Assembly (NCBI RefSeq): GCF_015706575.1
Contig: NW_024037062.1
Coordinates: 8,800,811 to 8,864,810, forward strand
Direction of reading: 5' to 3'
DNA: 64,000 bases
Origin: Patiria miniata
Lineage: Eukaryota > Echinodermata > Asteroidea > Valvatida > Asterinidae
Below, in pieces: positions 12,051 through 24,290 of the stretch. Position numbers and translations under genes: made by a program. The first letter of the stretch is position 1; each line of letters starts with the position of its first letter. The notes beneath the pieces are model-generated. The model was not told where the DNA came from. It made no database searches and saw only the letters and a list, made by a program, of their open reading frames with translations.

Positions 12051-12360
12051 GGGCCTTAAAAATTGTTTTGTCAAGACTAATATTAACAAACTCGACTATC
12101 AAGATCTAACCATGATCACATGTACAGCTTCAGTTCTTAAGTTACCTACCTATCCTTCGTAAATGTCGTTCCTTCCGTCAAGAAACTTTACTTTCAGAAA
12201 TCAGAAGATAATGTTTATCAAGGTATGGTCTATAATATAACAATATAACAATAAGTACCAACATGATTGTTCATTTTGTTCTTGAGTTGAATAAATCTTG
12301 TGAAACTAAACTCGCTTGTAATGTGATACCTATGACGTCATCATGACGTCACTTCTGTAT

Positions 12361-12678
12361 CAGGCCGTTTCATGCTCAAAGCGAAATGCGAACGCAAATT
12401 TGTGACGTCATGGCAAATTTTCGCGCTGCGATTTCGCAAAAGGTGAGCACATTTGAACTCCAGCGTGGCAGCGAATGTTTCATGACTCCAAATTCGTTTG
12501 CAATCGCATTTGTTTGAAGTATCATGGACGGTTCATACTTCATGCGATGCGAATTTGACTTCACGAAGCATTCGCTACGAAATTCGCCGGAGTTGAAATG
12601 TGCTCAACTTTTAAAACTGCCCTGACGTCACAAATTCGCTATCGCGTTCGCTTTTCGCGCCGAGCATGAACCGGCCTT
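12361..12678. mobile_element. MITE with CAGGCCG/CCGGCCTT ends
   Basis: The left end caggccgtttcatgctc and right end gagcatgaaccggcctt are inverted, and both continue with GCGAA-rich sequence and a tgacgtca word (near 12402 and 12624). A related but weaker copy is in intron 3 of the SLC9B-like gene (37012-37456). Confidence 0.6.
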
Positions 12679-13207
12679 AAACCAGCCTCAACATCACATC
12701 GGTTATTTTATCCCGACTGACCCTTGATCTGGACTACTCCATCGAAATACCGAGGTGCTTTACAGAGGTTATTCAATATACTTATTTTTAAAAATATCTT
12801 CCTCCATCATGTATTATTTTATAATGATTGTGTACCTGAATGCAAACTTCAAACCCGGTATAGAATCGGGTTAACAAGAGAGTAACTGAGACTTTGTGTG
12901 TAAAATATTAACTAATTTAACGTACGGATAAGGCTTTCGTGTCCAGGTATTGAAGCTAGACTCGAAAGTCACAGGAAGCAATGATTTTTGAAAGAATTAA
13001 CAATATTCAATCGGCATGAGACAGTGAAGTACTGAAAAGGGGGGTAAATCAGTCGTTGCTGAATGAATATGAAGACAAACATCTCACATAAAAATCGAAA
13101 TATTGGGCCTTGATCACAACAATTTGGTATTTGTATCATAAAACGCTTCACTGTCATTACCTTTCTGGTAATGTTTCTGACGTAAATTGAATCATAAAGT
13201 GAGCTTC

Positions 13208-13555
13208 GTTCATTTATTATTCAGTAACTCCGGAAAAATACAACAAAGAAGCACAACCATTAATTGCTAGCTTTCTGCCTCGTCTTCTCGCCCAACATAT
13301 GGTGAATTAGGCATAATAAATTAGACTTAAATTATTAAGTTCAGTTATTCATTGTATTTCAGTTGTATAGTTCGCTGAAGCGCAAAGCACAGAGTACGCA
13401 TAACCCTCGGTGTAATCCGCACCAATGGCGACGATTTCAAGTCAGGATTTGGAGAGAAAGTGGTGTCAACAGATGAATCTCCACGGGGAAGGCGAGGGGG
13501 CGGGGGGGGGGTGATTGCCATGTAGGCACATAAACTGAACATTAAAGTCCAGGGA
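13208..13555 (+). repeat. dispersed repeat R1, copy 3
   Basis: Parallel to 11695-12050 along its length (agtaactccgg, cattaattgct, cacagagtacgcataac, caatggcgac, G run). It ends beyond gattgccatgtaggcaca, as the first copy does. Confidence 0.65.
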
Positions 13556-14153
13556 GATTTTAGACTTTATTGTTTAAAAAGTGCACCAGACGCGTCAAGC
13601 AATGGCTTGCACAAAGTGCTTCGGTTTTTTTGTCCCCTATTTTTACTTCCTCTGGAAAAGGTAAAGGGGTCTGGTTGACGGGGATAGTCGAATTTTACCC
13701 AAGTAGTGTCCATCCCCATCACCCTGATTTTCTTGGGATTGCTTCAAGACATTTCATACAAAGTAGCAACATGGAAGAGGCGCCGTCATGAGCGCCCGTC
13801 GTGCTTCGCGCCGTGCGTCGCCTCGTGCGTCGGATGGAGATTTCTATTATTACGTCGTTGAGTTAAGCAACTTTTTCCTCTGGGGTTAACATCACATTGC
13901 TGGTTGTTGACGACTATAGCCGCGGCCTGAAGAAAGGCTATGTGCCGGGAGACGGCTAGAGCCGCATTCACGCACGTACACATGTCATTCATCATGCACA
14001 TGCGGTCGCTTCAAGATTGTATTTTCTAGAAGCAGAAACTTCGGTGAACACTTATTAGTCATGAAAAGGGAAATTATTCAGCAAAACCACTTATTAATCT
14101 TTGTAGTTAGTTGAATAATTGGGTTTTTTTCCCGAGCACGGCGCACGGGCTCA

Positions 14154-14445
14154 CAAGGGCGGATCCCCTCTCCCCCCCCCCCCCCCCTCCCAAACGAACC
14201 CATTTTTAAAGTGATGTCGCAATAAAGGCAGGCACTGCGTACATAACCATTTAAGTGTTAGAGTGGTCAGAAATTGCCTCAGATCGCATCACAGAGCATC
14301 AAGAATCCCCCCCCCAACAAAAAAATCGGGGCCCTTATACGCGGACCACGAACCCCACGCCGTATTTGTTTTGACCCACTCTTTGGGGGCCGAGCAAATT
14401 TTTTTTTTTGTTGGCCCCCCAAATTGTGTTCTGGATCCGCCCTTT
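14154..14445. mobile_element. hAT-type MITE, single-unit copy
   Basis: Starts CAAGGGCGGATCC and ends ctggatccgcccttt. It carries one copy of the internal unit (gtcgcaataaaggcaggc ... gaaccccacgccgta) that is doubled at 5100-5454. No matching 8-bp flank was seen. Confidence 0.72.
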
Positions 14446-14943
14446 CAGTGTACGTGCTCGTTGTTCATGGATACGCTCGGTTGATCACACTGGGCTTTCC
14501 GTATACATTATTGTGCACAGCGTATTACACGCATGCGTCCTCAGTGAAAACCGTCGGACAGGTGTCACGGTCTCACTTCTCCGGCGTGCTAGCTTCTCCG
14601 AGAGGGAAATTTCGCTTCAACACGCATGCGCAAAATTGCGCAGTAGGGTACATTTTCGGCAACTTTATTTGTGTGCTGAGTACTGGTGCACGTATAAAGA
14701 GCTTGGGATATTTGCGTCATTTACAGGGTACTAGTCGAATCTAGAATTTTCGATGTGCGCACAACTCCCAATAACCTAAAAGACCACGAACGAGCAAGGA
14801 GTTCGTTCTTAGCCTTCTTATTCCCTCATGAACACACACACATGACACTGGGAACACAAATCAGAATGCTTGCAAGACCATGGAATGACCTGACCCACAG
14901 GCAGTGGTACATAACACATTCTTGGGTGTCCCTCACTGTGTTA

Positions 14944-15235
14944 TAGGTTTTCCAGGCCAAGTTAGCAGATTTGGCGGCCAAATTGGCGACCAATCACCCA
15001 TTTTTGCACGAATTTGAATGCACGTTGAGACCAACATTCAATTACCTAAAAACACCAATCAATTTCACATCAGAAGCATGCGATTTCACATCAGAAGCAT
15101 GTGATTTCACATTTTATTCATGCAATTTCAACAATAGATTATTCAAATTTAAATTGCACAAACGAGCATCCAAATTCGCCGGAGCTTCCAACTTTGTAAG
15201 TTTGGTCATTCGAATTCACCATTAAGCAAGCATAT
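14944..15235 (+). repeat. diverged relative of the TAGGTTTTCC element
   Basis: Begins TAGGTTTTCCAGGCCAA and is rich in attcaatt/aatttgaat words like the 1.65-kb elements. It includes a short tandem word, tttcacatcagaagcatg, repeated twice at 15063-15106. The right end was not found. Confidence 0.5.
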
Positions 15236-15460
15236 GTGAAAAGTAAGCAAAGTAAGTCGAAATACATGTAGGTCCATGTCGTTCCGTTGTTTGTTAGACT
15301 AAGATTGAGTGTTTTTGCTCCAATTTCGAAATATAGATATAAAAACACAAGACTCCCACAAGACTCTGCCACTACTCTGATCACCATGCAAACTGTTAGA
15401 TAGAAGCACTAGAAATATCAATATGCCAGCTCATGGGCGTTACATGATAATTTCAAATGT

Positions 15461-15628
15461 AGACCGTGGTCTGGTCGTTTGATCGAAGCTTTCGATGGCA
15501 ATGCCCAAGACTATCTTGAACTTGCAGACAATCTTGGCATAAACAGATCTACTGCCTGGTCAATTGTAGCCGCGTATCTTAGACCTGGCAAACGGGAAAC
15601 CATGCCAAGAGGAAGGCCAGAAACATAA
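15461..15628 (+). pseudogene. Tc1/IS630-like transposase, N-terminal helix-turn-helix fragment
   Basis: A 55-codon stretch reads SGRLIEAFDGNAQDY, then LELADNLGINRSTAWSIVAAYL, then RPGKRETMPRGRP before a TAA. This is the paired-like HTH pattern of IS630/Tc1-mariner transposases (R.RIV.AFE.G.DYLE.A..LGI.R.TA..IV..Y...GR....RGG). Further stops follow in KMDHNMK*K, and no DDE catalytic domain is visible downstream, so it is a dead fragment. The open frame continues upstream to about 15431 without an obvious start. Confidence 0.6.
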
Positions 15629-15629
15629 A

Positions 15630-16804
15630 AAATGGACCACAACATGAAGTAGAAATAATCAAAAGGTGAAAGAAATAAAGAAGTGACTGGTTGAGTTTAG
15701 TTGTTCTAAGGCAGTAAGACTCAAATCAAATTAAGTACGTCGAAGGCAGTGACTCGAGTCAAGTCTTTAAGTTAACCAAACTGAGTCGAGTCATGTTACA
15801 TTCTTGCTTGAGTAACACCAATCTGGGAAGAGTTCGGGCGTGGGAAGAATTTGGATGAATACTACCTAGAATTTGCTTGGTAATGTGCAAAACTTGTCGG
15901 ATTTGATTTAATGTTCTAGTCCTTAATTGGCCTTGAAAAGGATGAAGCTTTTATGGACGGAAAAATTACCTTCTTGTCCCTCTTTTTTTGTTGTGATTTA
16001 GGTGGAAACGGTCACACCAATGACTACCCTACATGCATATTGTTAAGAGATGCCAAGCTGTCTGAGATAGGGGCGGGAACAAGCGAGATATAAACCCCTT
16101 GCATTTTTTCCAATTTTGGCCGAAAAATCAACTTTCTTCAAACTTGCTGGAAAGATGCCCATAGGACCCTAGAACACATTTCAATTCGATTTCTGGACAG
16201 ATGTGCTTTTCAAAATGAAATTTGGACGAAAATTTGGGGTGAAAGCAGTCAAAAATTAGGATTTGTTTTCTCTAAAAACCTATGATTTTTACCCGAATCT
16301 GCAAAATATTGGGTGTTTGCAGGTTGATTGATGCTCCTCTTACCTCTAAAGGAATTTCTGCATCGTTTTGAGGAAAGTCCTTTTTTGGCCAAATTTCATC
16401 AAAAAAAGTAAGGCTATATAGGTCATGATATGTTACCCAGAATGCCACCCCCACTTCCTTCACAAGATTCTGTGAATGGCATTAGCCCTTAATTCCCGGT
16501 CCAGCGCCCTAGCCCCTGTTTGCAGGGCGGGGTTACGAGCGAAGCGTTATTGTACGAAACATAAAATATGGACATCATGAACAGGGACCCCTAGTGTAAT
16601 GTGGTGTCCTGGTTAATGTTGTTTTCATCTACGTTTAAATGTTTGTTTTTGGTTGTTTATAGAATTAAGGATGAGAACGTACTGTTCACATTATTTGTGA
16701 GGAAACAAATCCGTAAAAACAAATTTCTAAAGACGTGATACTGTTGAAATAGTACTGACGGAGTTGAAAATCTGTATATCTGTCCAAATACAAATAGTAC
16801 AAGT
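15630..16804. other. unassigned AT-rich DNA
   Basis: Follows the transposase fragment. No gene or repeat with clear ends was recognised. Confidence 0.4.
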
Positions 16805-16983
16805 CAGGCGCGGATCCAGGGGGACGAAACACCCCCCCCCCCCCCGGTCAGACACACGCGAAAAATAAATAATTTTTAATCAAATATAATAATGAAACGG
16901 TCCGCCTGTCCTCAATAATCGAATATAAATATCTAAGGTGCCCGGACCCCCCCCCCCCGTAAAAAATCCTGGATCCGCCCCTG
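16805..16983. mobile_element. small hAT-like MITE with C runs
   Basis: Starts CAGGCGCGGATCCAGG and ends CCTGGATCCGCCCCTG, inverted over 16 bp with one mismatch. C runs sit just inside both ends. No flanking duplication is evident. Confidence 0.62.
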
Positions 16984-17089
16984 AACGCACCCGATAGCTC
17001 AAAAAAGCCTGCATAATAATAGTGTTCACTGTTGCGTAACTCTAAGTACATTTAGCACAAGATGTTTAATTTCCCGTCGTCAAATACCA

Positions 17090-17410
17090 ACGGTACCTTA
17101 GCTTAATCGGTAAGCTCTGCGGCTGGTACTGTCCGTGAGTTCCAGGTTGGCGTCTTCGTACAGGTTCAGGGCATGTGGTCCACTCGGAGGATCAGGGCTT
17201 AGGGTGCCGCCCTGTTCCTCCCTTAGCTCTTTGCTTTTACATGGCGCCTGGCCCTCCGGGGTTACATGGATGGACAGGGAAGGAAGTGTGTATTGGTCGG
17301 GGACGCCGAGACCCTGGAAGAGAACTAAGGGGTTGGCTGGGGCATTGTTATGGCTCAGACCGACCCCTGAAAGCTTGGCTAGCACATAACTTTTTGATTT
17401 TTTTTTAATC
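17090..17410 (+). repeat. possible tRNA-derived SINE
   Basis: An A-box-like word (tagcttaatcggtaagc) near 17098 is followed by a weak B-box-like gttccaggttgg, about 250 bp of GC-rich body and a T-rich end. The B-box is poor, so the assignment is tentative. Open frames on both strands here are by-products of the GC-rich body. Confidence 0.35.
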
Positions 17411-17890
17411 CTCTATTTTTTTTTTAACTTTGCTTTAGTTGGATATTTACATCTGCCCGGCAGGTCTCCGGTAGTATTTAAAAAGGAATCAAAGGTATAC
17501 GTCGTGAATCTATGAATATTAAATAATTGACTACAATCAAAATTAAGTTTCGTTCGATCAATATGACTACGGTAACCGTTCATTTTACGTCAATTGGTAA
17601 ATTTTGTAGAAGTTAAAAAGAATCCAAAAAAATTTCGCCCAAAATTTTGGCCTCAGATAAAAAAAATGTTTGTTTTTTTAATGCTTGACATCGACAGGAG
17701 CTGATTTTTTTTGGGTTCAATTAATTAATTTGGATTTTCGAATTAAGAGCGGGATGCTCGGATCCTTATTCGTTTTGAATAGTGTGCGCAATTTCAGAAC
17801 TGGAGCGCGCAATTTAAAACCAACTTTTCAAACTGTGTAAAGGCCTGCAAACTAGCTGGATATTTTTGTTCCTACTTTCCAGATATCTCT

Positions 17891-18175
17891 GGTAGCGCAC
17901 CCAGGATCTAGCTTGGGGGGGGGGGGGTGCTCACAATTTTGGTGTTTTTTTTTCAAACAAATTGGGTGTTCTTTTTGTGGGGGGGGGGAATATTTTGAAG
18001 TTGTGGCGCCACTTACACCCCTATTAAAATACTCAAAAATATGCCACATACGTATCGGTCAATTCGTGGACCAAAAAAATGAACCCCCCCCAAAAAAAAA
18101 AATATATTAAAAATTAGCAACCTCTACGAGTGGGAGGGGTCAACCCCCCCCCCCCCCCCTTGGGTGCGCCACTAA
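17891..18175. mobile_element. MITE with TAGCGCACCC / GGGTGCGCCA ends
   Basis: The left end tagcgcacccagg and right end ttgggtgcgccacta are inverted, with G and C runs just inside and more inside the body. This resembles hAT-type short elements. Confidence 0.55.
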
Positions 18176-18618
18176 TTTCATCCACCTCTGGCCAGTGGCA
18201 CAGCGGTAGAGGGGTGTTTGCAGAGTGGCAAATTGCAACTGCTAGCTACAGATTTTAAGAGCGAGCCAGGCGGGACGTGTGAAGAAAATTCGGGCCGGCG
18301 ACATCGGCCGGTCGTAAAAAGCTTGTCTCGTCAGTCGGCAGGGATGAAGAGCGCCACCTACTGCCAAAGAGTGTCTATGAGTGTCCGCTTTCAACAGTGC
18401 CCCTATAGGTGCAATAAATTGCCATAGACTCCAATGATAAATTTCCCCACTTTAGAAATTCAAGAAAATAATCACAATTTGCTCTCTATAAGGTGTTCGA
18501 GACATGCATTAAAATTAAAGCTTAGTTTGATCGTCTTTCTATTTTTCCTCATTTTTTGGGTGGTAATCTGATTGTAAGTTGGGAGAAATTTTCATCCGAA
18601 TAATCAACCGTCCTTTTA

Positions 18619-18878
18619 GGCCATCAGCCTCGGTCCAAATTTTTGGCAACCGGTATCAAATGAGGGGAATAATCGTCAGCGATTTTTGGCAAGGTATACA
18701 CCTCCAGAGTTGGACAATAATATTGCAGCGTTGGCAGCTTTTTAGGTGTTATTACCCTTTTTTTCAAAATGTCCATCAAAATGCTTGTTACCACTCTAGG
18801 GGCGGTATACCTTGCGCGTGCGCACTATAATCATTTATGCCCTGATTTGATACCGACCAAACCCCCAAGCTGATGGCC
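18619..18878. mobile_element. MITE with GGCCATCAGC ends, TA-flanked
   Basis: TA GGCCATCAGCCTCGG at the left and caagctgatggcc TA at the right form inverted ends of about 20 bp with gaps. 260 bp, non-coding. Confidence 0.6.
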
Positions 18879-20158
18879 TATTTGAAATTCTTTTCTGGAT
18901 AATGCTGCGACTTGACAAGTCTATGGAACCGGTTGCAACCGGTTCCGAATCAAATTTCTCAGCCCGCCAAAGAAACAGTGAACATTTTCACCATTTTTCG
19001 TCTGCGGCATTTTCATTTAAATGAAGAAATTGTCATTATCCAATCAAATTGATTAGATTGACAAGTCAAAAATGCGCGTTTGTATTACGTCACAGCCTCC
19101 TATGTCCGGATTCTTATTCTTAAAAAAATAGGCCTCCAGTTTGATCAAATAAATATATTTCTTGCTTAAACTTCACTTTTATTCATGACCACACTCATGA
19201 ATTTACTTATTTACGTATTTTTTTTCTCCAAAATGTAAACTAAAAGACAAAATAATCTTGAAACTCGCACGAGCGGAGAAATATACTCTGGACCATTACC
19301 GCAAGAAGTTACCGCCGTGCGTGTGCAAAATAAACCCCGCCCGTCTTTTCACTCCTATCTCACTCCGCAGATAAATTTCACGGGAAGAGGACCTTCGAAA
19401 GTTTGCTCCACATATCACGTGCGATTTTTTTTGCATCTTTCAATTTCGTGCAATAAACATCTTTGGACGTCAGTGGACCCGCCCTGGAATCTTTTACTTG
19501 TCTTTCCTAAACTGGCTGCTTTTCGCCGTCAGTTCAACTCGCCTATTTCAACCCATTTTCTCTCCTGGGACATCATCTCACAGGCCGCCGCGTAAACCCA
19601 ACTTCCTCCCGGCGAGTACTCCTGCCTTGGCCTGGTGAGACGGCATGTTCATGGTCTTCATGCTCCGTGTCCGGAGGGACCACAGAGTTTTGCCTTCTCC
19701 ACGATTTTATCAGGCGTCAAAATGGCGCAAAACTGAACTTGAGTGGAACTTGAAACAAAGAAGTAGGCCTACTGAACATTTTGAACTTGAACTAGAATTC
19801 ACTTAGCCGACAAAATTGGTGATGTACTGTGGATTTAATTTTGGGAATTCGCCCCGCCACGATTTTGGAGGACGCCCAAGATTCGTGCAAGAATGTGACC
19901 GGAGAGTCCGCCAGGGGTAAGTCTGTAACACAGACCTGGGGTGAGTGCAACCTGTTTTCTCGTTGTTTTCGACATGATGAAACTTGAAATTAGGCAACAG
20001 AAATTTGTGTCATGTATGTAGGTATATCCTAAAAGGTTTTGAAAAAAATGCCCCTTATTTTGTGTTTGTGTCAGACTGTCAAGACTGAAGTCAAGAATCA
20101 TGGTCCTCCATTTTGTAAAAATTGTCGTTTGTATAATTGTATTATCTTCAAATCATTT
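18879..20158. other. unassigned DNA before the first tandem array
   Basis: No gene with homology was recognised. A 92-codon frame at 19317-19595 has no recognisable domain or splice context. Confidence 0.35.
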
Positions 20159-21051
20159 GCATATGAATAGGTCTGGCACGTGCGATGACATTGCGTTGGC
20201 GCGTTGGAATGAAATAGTAGGCGTGGTCACAGGTTCATACAGAAAGTAACACGATTTTGAGTTCTGCGAGAAATTACGTATGAATAAGTCTGGCATGTGC
20301 GATGACATTACGTTGGCACGTGCACACATTTAAACGTGAATAAATAGGTGTGGTTACAGGTTCATTAATACTAAAGTATAGAGAATTTAAATTCCTCATT
20401 AAGTTACATATGCATATAGGTTTGGCATGTGCGATGACATTGCGTTGGCACGTGCGAATAAAAATAGTAGGCGTAATTACAGGTACCCCAGAATTCTTAA
20501 ATTAATTTCCACATGAATAAAACTTACACATGCGATGACATTGTGTTTGGCACGTGCGAATAAGTAGAGGACTTAATTCCAACGAACAGCATTTTGAATT
20601 CGGCAAGTTATTGGCATGTAAATAAGTTTATCACGTGCGATGACATTGTGTTGGCACGTACGGACAAATATAAATAGGCGTGGCTACAGGTACCGTTATC
20701 CCAAAGATACAGATCTTTTTAATTTAATTAATTTGCTTATGAATAACTAGTCTGGAACGTGCGATGACATTGTGTTGGCACGTATGAACAAATTTTAATA
20801 ATAGGCGTGGCTACAGGTACCAGAATCACAAAGATTGATCCTTTGAATTTAATTAATTTGCTGAATATGAATAAGTGTGGAACGTGCGATGACATTGTGT
20901 TGGCACGTACAAACAAATTTAAATAATAGGCGTGGCTACATATACCGTTATCCCAAAGATTGATCTTTTGAATTTAATTAATTTGCTTATGAATAAGTCT
21001 GGAACGTGCGATGACATTGTGTTGGCACGTGCGATTAAAATAGTGGGCGCA
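20159..21051 (+). repeat. tandem array A, 8 units of about 101-132 bp
   Basis: The core gcgatgacattgYgttggc recurs with gatgacat at 20184, 20301, 20433, 20534, 20639, 20763, 20888 and 21010. In most units it lies between two cacgtg-like words. Unit edges vary in length while the core is nearly constant. Confidence 0.85.
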
Positions 21052-21889
21052 GAGTGCTAGCTCCTCGCGCAGTCCTGGAAAGTTATTGAAGTTATGAAAA
21101 GACTTTGGAATGCGGCCAATGACCAGGTGCTGTTTATCGGCTGATCTAGTAAACATGTTTTCCTTGGTGGGAAAAACCGAAACCTCTGGCATTTTGTGAA
21201 TATAATCAGTTTCAAGACAGAGAACTCCTAAGTAATTGTTGTGGTAATTGTAAATTATATGATGAAGTATTGTGTAACTGTTTGGGTAATTTCGTAGATT
21301 GACATATGTATTCTGTAAAACCTTATTGTTACTTTGGGTCATTCTACTTTCGATTTTAGCAAGATATTTGCCACTGTACTTAAGAGCACACGGGGTAAGC
21401 ATTCCAATGGAAATTATATATGAAATCCTGATTGCTGTCATTGAAATTATCATCAGTAGATTTACACCAGTAACTTCAGATAACAAACATTAAACCAAAA
21501 CTCGAGAGCAAGAAATTAATCCTGATGGGTGCCAGCATTTTTTTTAAATTACAGTTTAATCCAAATAAAGATAAGCAGAGATAGGACAGTAAGGCATGAC
21601 AGTTAGAGAAATTCAGGAATCTCCAAATCCATTTTGAAATAATTGGATAAATATGAAAGCAAAAATCGGTGACAATGTCTCCTGCATTGTCACTTCACTT
21701 TGTCCTTTAACCTGAATCCCTGAAAGAGAATCCTCTCGGTTGCCGGAGATCAGAAGATAACCTAAACATATTTTGAAGATCGTAAGTTTACAGGTGACAA
21801 GGAGCAAAATAGGTATTTGTCAACTATATTGGGATATCAGGAACTCATAAATGGGCGGGGGGGGGGGTCGGTGGGAAAGCATTATCGCT

Positions 21890-22045
21890 TGTGTGCATTC
21901 AGCAGCGGCGGCAGCACCAAGCAGCAGCAATGCACCAGCATGTACCAGCACCAACATGCACTCGCACTACCATGCACCAGCACAGCATGTTCCAGCATCA
22001 TCACCAGCAGCAGCGAACAGCAGTGGCAGCATCAGCAATTCGAAC
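21890..22045 (+). repeat. CAG/CAC-rich compound triplet tract
   Basis: Imperfect cag, agc, cac and cca triplets, open in more than one frame. One frame gives an Ala/Ser/His-rich peptide and ends before gaatg|gttagt, a possible donor near 22124, so a coding exon is conceivable. No domain supports it. Confidence 0.45.
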
Positions 22046-22849
22046 GCGCTTAGAATGTCAACATTGACTACGTCCAGAATCGAAATGGGGTCTAAAAGAC
22101 AAATAATAGAAAGATCGTTGAATGGTTAGTTTTTATGAAAGGATCAAATAATGTCGACTGCCAACCTTTTATGTTTTCCTTAATGTAATCGTCTACGTTC
22201 AACAAAAGATATAGATTTAGTTGCATTACGACGCATGGCTGGGAGACAATCACATTGCTCATTGTACGAGAAAACCCAGACACTATTGAAATCGAGACAA
22301 TAGCTATAATTCAAAATCTCTTTTAATCTAACAGTAAACAGTTATATAGGGAATCCTCTTATAACCACTTCAGCAGTCGTCTAGTGCAGTATTAACCCTC
22401 TGAGTCACAATGATGTAAATATAGACTGATGAAATAATGATAATGACTAATGTATGACAATGTCATCGGCATTGTCAACAATTTTTAGTCTAAAATAGTT
22501 CAACTTTAGCAAAGATGATATTTTTTTGGCTAAAAATTTCAATGCACTGGAATGCTGCCCTCTGTTGACTTCTCAAATATTTTTAAATGCGATGAAAGGA
22601 TCAGGGAATAAGAAAAGTTATTATTGTAGTAAATATATCGACCTTGAAATAAGTGATGCAGCCTATAGCTAGTCTGACTTGCATTGGCAAGATATTCGAA
22701 GGAAGACATTATTTTACGATCGAAAAAGAATCAACTACCGACTTAGAAATTGTGAAAAAAATTCCCTTAGACCCAAAGCCTAATAGGTTAAGTTAATCGT
22801 GAGAGTTTGCAGTTTTTAAAAAGTTCACCACTGAAGTAAAAGAAAGACA

Positions 22850-24290
22850 AGGAAGAACTGAGATGTAAGAGCGCCTGGTGCGCTGTCAACGGAGGATTTT
22901 CTTTATAATTGTATAAAATGTTGTTGAATAGGCAAACAAGATTCTTAGCCATTAGTTATGGACATTGGCGGGTACTTTGTCCGCAAATAACTTTCAATTC
23001 CACAACGAAGACGAGGAAGAACTGAGATGCAACAGCGCCTGGTGCGCTGTCCACGGATAATTTAATTTCTTTATAATTGTATAAAATGCTTTTTGATAAG
23101 GAAACAGGATTCTTAGCTATAAGTTACGGACATTGGCCGGTACTTTGTCCTCAAATAACTTTGAATTCTACAACGAAGACGAGGAACAACTGAGATGCAA
23201 CAGCGCCTGGTGCGCTGCACATGAAGGATTTAATTTCTTTATAATTGTATAATTTTTTTTTTATAAGAAGACAAGAATCTTAGCCATAAGTTACGGACAT
23301 TGGCGGGTACTTTGTCCGCAAATGAATTCCACAAGGAACACGAGGAAGAACTGAGATGCAACAGCGCCTGGTGCGCTTTCCACAGATAATTTCATTTCTT
23401 TATAATTGTATAAAATGTTATTTGATAAGCAAACAAGATTCTAAGTCATAAGTTACGGACATTGGCCGGTACTTTGTCCGCGAATAACTTGCAGTTCCAC
23501 AACGAAAACGAGGAAAGAACTGAGATGCAACAGCGCCTGGTGCGCTTTCCACAGATAATTTAATTTCTTTATAATTGTATAAAATGTTAATTGATAAGCA
23601 AACAAGATTCTTCGCCATAAGTTACGGACATTGGCCGGTACTTTGTCCGCAAATGAATTCCACAAGGAAGACGAGGAACAACTGAGATGCAATAGCGCCT
23701 GGTGCGCTTTCCACGAGTGACTTAATTTCTTTATAATTGTATAAAATGTTATTTGGTAAGCAAACAAGACTCCAAGCCATAAGATACGGACATTGGCGGG
23801 TACTTTGTCCGCAAATAACTTTGAATTCTACAACGAAGACGAGGAAGAACTGAGATGCAACAGCGCCTGGTGCGCTTTCCACAGATAATTTAATTTCTTT
23901 ATAATTGTATAAAATGTTAATTGATAAGCAAACAAGATTCTTCGCCATAAGTTACGGACATTGGCGGGTACTTTGTCCGCAAATAACTTACAATTCCAAA
24001 ACGAAGACGACGAACAACTGAGATGCAACAGCGCCTGGTGCGCTTTCCACAGATAATTTCATTTCTTTATAATTGTATAAATTTAAAGGTTATTTGATAT
24101 AAGCAAACAAGATTCTTCGCCATAATTTACGGACATTGGCCGGTACTTTGTCCACAAATAACTAACAATAATTCTACGAGGAAGAACTGAGATGTAACGG
24201 CGCCTGGTGCGCTTTCCACGGATCATTTATTTTCTTTATAAGTGTATAAAATGCATGTTCAAGAGCAAAACAAGGATGAAATGTTAGCCG
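22850..24290 (+). repeat. tandem array B, 9 units of about 168 bp
   Basis: The word gcgcctggtgcgct starts at 22871, 23035, 23203, 23364, 23533, 23695, 23863, 24031 and 24200, so the spacing is 161-169. Each unit has gaactgagatg, the GCGC-ctggt-GCGC inverted word, tttctttataattgtataaa and, in most units, a cggaca...tgtccg inverted pair. A weaker trace (gcctggtgcaaatg) follows near 24325. Confidence 0.9.

Noticed and set aside
20974..21486. 170-codon frame on the minus strand
   Set aside because: Partly inside tandem array A, with no recognisable domain and no splice or start context. Probably chance.
21817..22129. Ala/Ser/His-rich possible exon of a transcription factor
   Set aside because: A donor-like site exists, but the peptide is low-complexity triplet repeat and no domain or partner exon is seen. 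Kept only as a repeat.
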